A program made the position numbers and the translations under genes. 6,439 bases of DNA from DATLFQ01 sp035540915 (GTDB lineage: Bacteria; Actinomycetota; Acidimicrobiia; Acidimicrobiales; GCA-2861595): the NCBI GenBank assembly GCA_035540915.1, contig DATLFQ010000189.1:1-6439 (forward strand). Reading direction: 5' to 3'. Below are positions 6,081 through 6,439 of the stretch, piece by piece (within the stretch, counting starts at the first letter, position 1; the number at the start of each line of letters is the position of its first letter). Below the pieces are notes generated by a model that had not been told where the DNA came from, searched no databases, and was given only the letters and a program-made list of their open reading frames with translations.

Positions 6081-6439
6081 ATGGTCCGCAAGTCCCTGCG
6101 GTTCGCCGTCCGGATGGGCCTGCTGGCCGCCGTGGTGGTGCTGCTTGCCAAAGTCGTGCAAGCCCGTCGCCGGGAGAACGACTGGCCCATCACCGAGGCG
6201 GCGGACTGGCCGCTGCTGCAACCCGACCCGGTGGTCCCGCCACCGACGCCGGTGGAACCGCCGCCGGTCGTCCCGGACCCGGACCCGTCCGTCCCCGACC
6301 CGGTACCGGCCCCCCCGCTGCCCGACCCGACACCCGCCCCGGACCCGCCGGTGGTGTCCGACCCGGCGCCGGTGGGACGAGAGGCGCCGGGTCGGACACC
6401 ACCGGCGGGTCCGGGGCGGGTGTCGGGTCGGGCAGCGGG
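6081..6439 (+). CDS. Single-pass membrane protein with Pro/Asp-rich extension (3'-partial)
   Basis: The frame opens with an ATG directly behind a -10-like box and stays open to the window end. The N-terminus is basic (MVRKSLRFAVR) and is followed by one hydrophobic segment at about residues 12-25 (GLLAAVVVLLAKVV). An arginine cluster (ARRR) comes next, suggesting an uncleaved anchor. A short WPITEAADWPLLQ stretch leads into a low-complexity tract from about residue 48 to 97 made of P, V and D (repeated PDP and VVP units). Such tracts usually act as extended spacers to a C-terminal domain, which is outside the window. The product is not recognised. From base 6371 the reading should be distrusted: the bases from 6383 on are the exact reverse complement of 6314-6370, so the frame past about residue 97 may be artefactual. 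It is divergent from leuA; a functional link is not evident. Confidence 0.6.
   Translation, partial: MVRKSLRFAVRMGLLAAVVVLLAKVVQARRRENDWPITEAADWPLLQPDPVVPPPTPVEPPPVVPDPDPSVPDPVPAPPLPDPTPAPDPPVVSDPAPVGREAPGRTPPAGPGRVSGRAA
6314..6439. repeat. Perfect 57-bp inverted repeat with 12-base loop at window end
   Basis: Bases 6314-6370 and 6383-6439 are exact reverse complements at all 57 positions, separated by GGTGGGACGAGA (6371-6382). The right arm runs into the window end, so it may be longer. The left arm reads in frame as natural Pro/Asp-rich coding sequence, while the right arm reads as an unrelated Arg/Gly-rich tract. Both inner ends carry the palindrome GGCGCC (6365-6370 and 6383-6388). A fold-back artefact at a contig end is the simplest explanation; a real hairpin is possible. 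Confidence 0.95.

Noticed and set aside
5982..6221. 79-codon minus-strand frame that contains the leader peptide
   Set aside because: The upstream part overlaps the divergent gene and lies upstream of the predicted leftward promoter. Only the last 14 codons (from 6026) make sense as the attenuator leader.

Overview
The window looks like chromosomal DNA from a high-GC actinobacterium, possibly of the class Acidimicrobiia. The evidence is GC-rich third codon positions throughout, GTG starts, starts placed directly behind TAnnnT -10 boxes, and protein families typical of the phylum. The assignment is an inference from style; no marker gene fixes the lineage. No stretch longer than 300 bases lacks a gene. 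The only sizeable non-coding region is 5899-6080, and almost all of it is regulatory.

Left part (2-2429, + strand): the C-terminal end of a membrane protein carries a HisKA_3-like dimerisation helix in which the phosphoacceptor histidine position is asparagine. It is followed 10 bases later by a large soluble signalling protein with receiver, PAS, PAS, HisKA and HATPase domains in that order. The two are probably co-transcribed and form one sensory unit; the signal and output are unknown.

Middle (2458-4308, + strand): a half-size ABC exporter (membrane domain fused to ATPase) with its own apparent promoter and a probably leaderless GTG start. It ends 24 bases from the stop of the convergent leuA gene.

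Right part (4333-6080, - strand): leuA, the first committed enzyme of leucine biosynthesis. It is preceded by a complete-looking transcription attenuator: a promoter, a 14-codon leader peptide with three consecutive leucine codons just before its stop, a UUCG-capped hairpin that starts in the leader stop codon, an intrinsic terminator with a six-T tract, and then a good Shine-Dalgarno and the leuA ATG. This is the most informative regulatory system in the window. The attenuator promoter is interleaved back to back with the -10 box of a rightward gene.

Far right (6081-6439, + strand): the start of a single-pass membrane protein with a proline/aspartate-rich extension, cut by the window end. 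The last 126 bases form a perfect 57-bp inverted repeat around a 12-base loop that runs right up to the window end. It is more likely a fold-back assembly or library artefact than biology, so the sequence after about 6371 should be treated with caution.
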